DNA from: Planctomonas deserti
GTDB lineage: Bacteria; Actinomycetota; Actinomycetes; Actinomycetales; Microbacteriaceae
Direction: 5' to 3'
Assembly: GCF_003067705.1 (NCBI RefSeq)
Contig: NZ_QANL01000004.1
Location: 186,001 to 250,000, forward strand
Length of the DNA: 64,000 nt
Numbering within the stretch: position 1 is the first letter of the stretch; each line of letters starts with the position of its first letter. A program made the position numbers and the translations under genes. The notes under the pieces were generated by a model, which was given only the letters and a program-made list of their open reading frames with translations, had not been told where the DNA came from and did not search any database. Shown here in pieces: positions 61,688 through 64,000 of this stretch.

Positions 61688-62897
61688 TGCCGGGGTTGTC
61701 CCGCATGAACTGCTGCCACTCCGCAACCGCTGCCTCGTGCTGGCCGAGGGTCTCGGAGAACTTCGTCTCGCCGGTGAGCGTGTTGACCGTCACGAAGTAC
61801 AGCCACGGGCCGTCCGCCGGCGACATCGCGGCCTTGATCGCCAGGTCCCCCGGGTTCGAGATCGGGCCCACGGGGAGGCCCGTGTACACGTACGTGTTGT
61901 AGGGGTTCGGGTCCGCGCGCTCGGCGTCGGTCGTGGAGACCCGGCCGGTCGAGTTGGCGCCGTAGGAGACCGTGGCGTCCGACTGCAGCGGCATGTCGAT
62001 GTCCAGGCGGTTGGTGAACACGCGGGAGACCTTGAAGAAGTCGTCCGAGTAGCGCGCCTCGCGCTGGATGATCGACGCGAGGGTGAGCACGCGGTGCCGG
62101 TCCCCCTCGGGCACGCCGGCGTCGTTGAGCGCCTTGAACTGGCGGTCGACGAGCTGCTGGATGGCGTCGCGCGCCGTCGTCCCGGGCTGGAACTGGTACG
62201 TCGCGGGGAAGAGGTAGCCCTCGAGGCTCGGCGCCTCGGCGGGCAGCCCGTACGAGCCGAAGTCCGCCGCGGCGGCCTCGAGATCGGCGAGCGGGATCTC
62301 GGTCGACTCCGCGATCAGGGGGAGGATGCCGCGCACCGACGTGCCCTCGGGGATGACCACGGTGTCCTCCACCCGGCTCGCCGGGTCGAGGAGCCGGTCG
62401 AGGGCGGCGGACGCGCTCATCTTCTGGGCGACCGAGTAGGTGCCGGGCTGGAACACCGGCTCGGGGCTGCGGCCGATGACGGCCTCGTAGAAGGCATCGG
62501 AGGACTTGACGACGCCCTCGGCCTCGAGCATCTCGGCGATGGTCGTGCCGGTGTCGCCGGAGGAGACCACAACGAGCACCTCGCCCTCACCGGCGCCGGT
62601 GTAGTCGTCCGCCTCCTCGGGGGCAAAGATGCCCTGGACCGCGGGCACGACGGTGCCCATCACGAACGCGACGCCGCCGCCGAGCAGCAGCGCGAGGACG
62701 ACGAGCACGTACGGCCACTTCGGATGGCGGCGGCGACCCGGCCGCGTGGGCCTGCCCGGCCGTCGGGCGCCGGATCCCGACGTCGGGGCGGCCTTCTCGG
62801 GCTCGGCGGAGAAGAGGTCGGCGAATGGGTCGCGCGCGGGCCCGGCATCGGCGTCGCTGCCGGTGTTCGGGAGTCGCGGCGGAGGCTGCGGAGTCAG
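61680..62897 (-). CDS. mltG: Endolytic murein transglycosylase MltG, probable CTG start
   Basis: Membrane-bound lytic transglycosylase that ends growing peptidoglycan chains. Conserved DPFADLFSAEPEK cytoplasmic tail, a basic stretch, one helix (WPYVLVVLALLLGGGVAFVMG), then LysM-like and YceG domains with the catalytic Glu in LASIIQREARY and TNRLDIDMPLQSDATVSYG. No ATG, GTG or TTG exists in frame before a GTG at 62708 inside the helix, but coding-like sequence continues 63 codons upstream to CTG at 62897. That CTG has AAGGA seven bases upstream and directly follows the ruvX stop. This gives 405 residues, a normal length. The 342-residue GTG version is the fallback. Confidence 0.9.
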   Translation of the reverse strand: MTPQPPPRLPNTGSDADAGPARDPFADLFSAEPEKAAPTSGSGARRPGRPTRPGRRRHPKWPYVLVVLALLLGGGVAFVMGTVVPAVQGIFAPEEADDYTGAGEGEVLVVVSSGDTGTTIAEMLEAEGVVKSSDAFYEAVIGRSPEPVFQPGTYSVAQKMSASAALDRLLDPASRVEDTVVIPEGTSVRGILPLIAESTEIPLADLEAAAADFGSYGLPAEAPSLEGYLFPATYQFQPGTTARDAIQQLVDRQFKALNDAGVPEGDRHRVLTLASIIQREARYSDDFFKVSRVFTNRLDIDMPLQSDATVSYGANSTGRVSTTDAERADPNPYNTYVYTGLPVGPISNPGDLAIKAAMSPADGPWLYFVTVNTLTGETKFSETLGQHEAAVAEWQQFMRDNPGNE

Positions 62898-62898
62898 G

Positions 62899-63366
62899 TC
62901 ACGGTCCTTCGGTCAGGACAACGGTGCCCGGCGCGCTACCACCGGCCCGCTCGCTGTCGAGTGCGTGTTGCAGGATTATAACGGCCGCGACCTGGTCTAT
63001 CACCGGCCGCGACTTGCGCGTGTTCCGGCCGGACGCGCTGAGCGCCGACTGCGCGGAGACGGTGGAGAGCCTCTCGTCGATAAGTCGCACGGGCAGCGGG
63101 GACGCCGCCGCGATGCGCTCGGCGAACCGCTCCGCATCATCCGTCGACGGCGTGCGCCCGCCGGAGAGCGACAGGGGCAGGCCGACGACGATCTCGATGG
63201 CGTCGTGCTCCGTCGCGGCAGCCAGGATCTCGCGCACGTCGGCATCGCCGTCGGCAGCCCGCGCCACGGTGACGACCGGCGTGGCGATCAGGCCGGAGGG
63301 GTCGCTGCGGGCGACGCCGATGCGGGCCTTACCGACGTCGACGCCGATCCGGACCCCGCGCCGCAC
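62899..63366 (-). CDS. ruvX: Holliday junction resolvase-like protein RuvX (YqgF)
   Basis: 155 residues, RNase H-like nuclease fold. IGVDVGKARIGVARSD (first catalytic Asp), EIVVGLPLSLSGG, LIDERLST (Glu) and RPVIDQVAAVIILQ (Asp) are conserved. The family processes the 5' end of pre-16S rRNA in E. coli and has been proposed as an alternative resolvase. The GTG at 63366 lies 2 bp after alaS, and mltG follows at once, the standard alaS-ruvX-mltG-aroE order. Confidence 0.95.
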   Translation of the reverse strand: MRRGVRIGVDVGKARIGVARSDPSGLIATPVVTVARAADGDADVREILAAATEHDAIEIVVGLPLSLSGGRTPSTDDAERFAERIAAASPLPVRLIDERLSTVSAQSALSASGRNTRKSRPVIDQVAAVIILQHALDSERAGGSAPGTVVLTEGP

Positions 63367-63368
63367 GG

Positions 63369-64000
63369 CTATGCCGCCAAGTTCGAGGTGACGGACTCGA
63401 GTGCGGCGGGGATCGCCGACACGTCGGAGCCGCCGCCCTGCGCGAGGTCGTCCTTGCCGCCACCGCCACCGCCGAGCACGCCCGCGGCGCCGCGCGCGAG
63501 CACCCCGGCGCGCACGCCGGTCTCGCGGGCCGCCGGGTTGGTCGCGACGATCACGGCGGGCTTGCCGGAGACCTCTGCGGCCAACGCCACGACCGCCGCG
63601 TCGCTGCCGAGGCGCTCGCGCACGCTCGTCACGAGCTGACGCAGCTCGTCCGTGGAGCGGAGAGAGCCGACCGACTCGCTGACCAGGGTCACCTCGCCGA
63701 CCCGCGTCGCGGAGGCGACGAGCTCGGGCACGCGGCCGGCGAGCTGGCGCGACTCGTACTCCGCGATCTTCTTCTCGGCCGCCTTGAGGTTGGCGAGGAG
63801 CTCGGAGATGCGGTCGGGCAGCTGCTCGCGCGGCGTCTTCAGGCTGGCCGTGAGCTCGGACACGATGGCGCGCTCGGTCGCGAGGTCGCGGAACGCGTCC
63901 CGGCCGACGAGCGACTCGATGCGCCGGCTCGTCGAGCCGATGGAGGACTCGCTCACCAGGTTGATGATGCCGATCTCGCTGCTGTGCCGCACGTGGGTGC
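63369..64000 (-). CDS. alaS: Alanyl-tRNA synthetase, C-terminal part (5' end outside window)
   Basis: About 210 C-terminal codons. The first visible residues, THVRHSSEIGIINLVSESSIG, belong to the editing domain's metal site region (…GGTH…). A coiled-coil linker (ELTASLKTPREQLPDRISELL) and the C-Ala domain with GKPAVIVATN, AARETGVRAG and GGGGGGKDDLAQGGG follow. The gene clearly continues beyond position 64000, so no start can be given. It heads the ruvX-mltG-aro cluster. Confidence 0.95.
   Translation of the reverse strand, partial: THVRHSSEIGIINLVSESSIGSTSRRIESLVGRDAFRDLATERAIVSELTASLKTPREQLPDRISELLANLKAAEKKIAEYESRQLAGRVPELVASATRVGEVTLVSESVGSLRSTDELRQLVTSVRERLGSDAAVVALAAEVSGKPAVIVATNPAARETGVRAGVLARGAAGVLGGGGGGKDDLAQGGGSDVSAIPAALESVTSNLAA

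Noticed and set aside
61680-62902. mltG as a frameshifted pseudogene
   Set aside because: All catalytic and structural segments are intact in one frame; only the start codon is unusual, and a CTG with good ribosome-site spacing explains it.

Overview
The window is core chromosome of a high-GC actinobacterium. Strongly G/C-ending codons, GTG/TTG/CTG starts, an ANTAR regulator of the PdtaR type, actinobacterial PriA without a Walker A motif, an mIHF-type domain fused to guanylate kinase, and gene orders shared with Mycobacterium and Streptomyces all point this way. The mIHF-Gmk fusion and the gene order fit Microbacteriaceae best. The species cannot be named from sequence alone. Almost everything is on the minus strand; only one thioesterase gene and one tRNA-Leu are on plus.

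Read in the direction of transcription (high to low coordinates), the window opens with alaS (partial), ruvX, mltG and aroE-aroC-aroK-aroB, then aroQ, efp and nusB (64.0-56.3 kb): tRNA charging, cell-wall chain termination and most of the shikimate pathway. An apparent insertion follows (56.2-50.4 kb): a DUF6157 protein, a sulfonate/nitrate-type ABC transporter and acetyl-CoA synthetase, with repeats on both sides. Next is the pyrimidine operon pyrR-pyrB-pyrC-(PH-like protein)-carA-carB-pyrF, preceded by a recognisable PyrR-binding RNA hairpin. It runs by overlapping codons into mihF::gmk, rpoZ, coaBC, metK, priA, fmt, rsmB and rpe (50.0-32.1 kb).

After an FKBP isomerase and a repeat array comes a his-trp superoperon, hisE-hisG-hisF-hisI-trpE-(Trp-operon membrane protein)-(DUF6704-like)-trpC-trpB-trpA-lgt, then gltB-gltD and pyk (31.2-14.8 kb). 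The last part (14.6-0 kb) holds an OafA-type acyltransferase, an MFS exporter, tRNA-Leu(CAA), pdtaR, the thioesterase, polA, an orphan PTS IIA, a DUF885 protein, rpsA, coaE and uvrB (partial).

The most unusual content is repeat DNA. (1) An element of exactly 80 bp with 17-bp inverted ends occurs three times. Each copy carries an array of its end motif extending outward at a 30-31 bp period (4210-4350, 31354-31557, 56034-56206), and a diverged 78-bp relative lies at 50164-50241. (2) A second palindromic repeat lies between coaE and rpsA and occurs twice more inside priA as two in-frame 84-bp units. (3) A third, TGAGCYTGTCGAAG-type repeat sits upstream of pyrR and of aroB. Several core enzymes (PyrR, CarA, PyrF, CoaBC, HisF, TrpE, PriA) carry low-complexity tails or linkers. 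mltG seems to start at a CTG codon.
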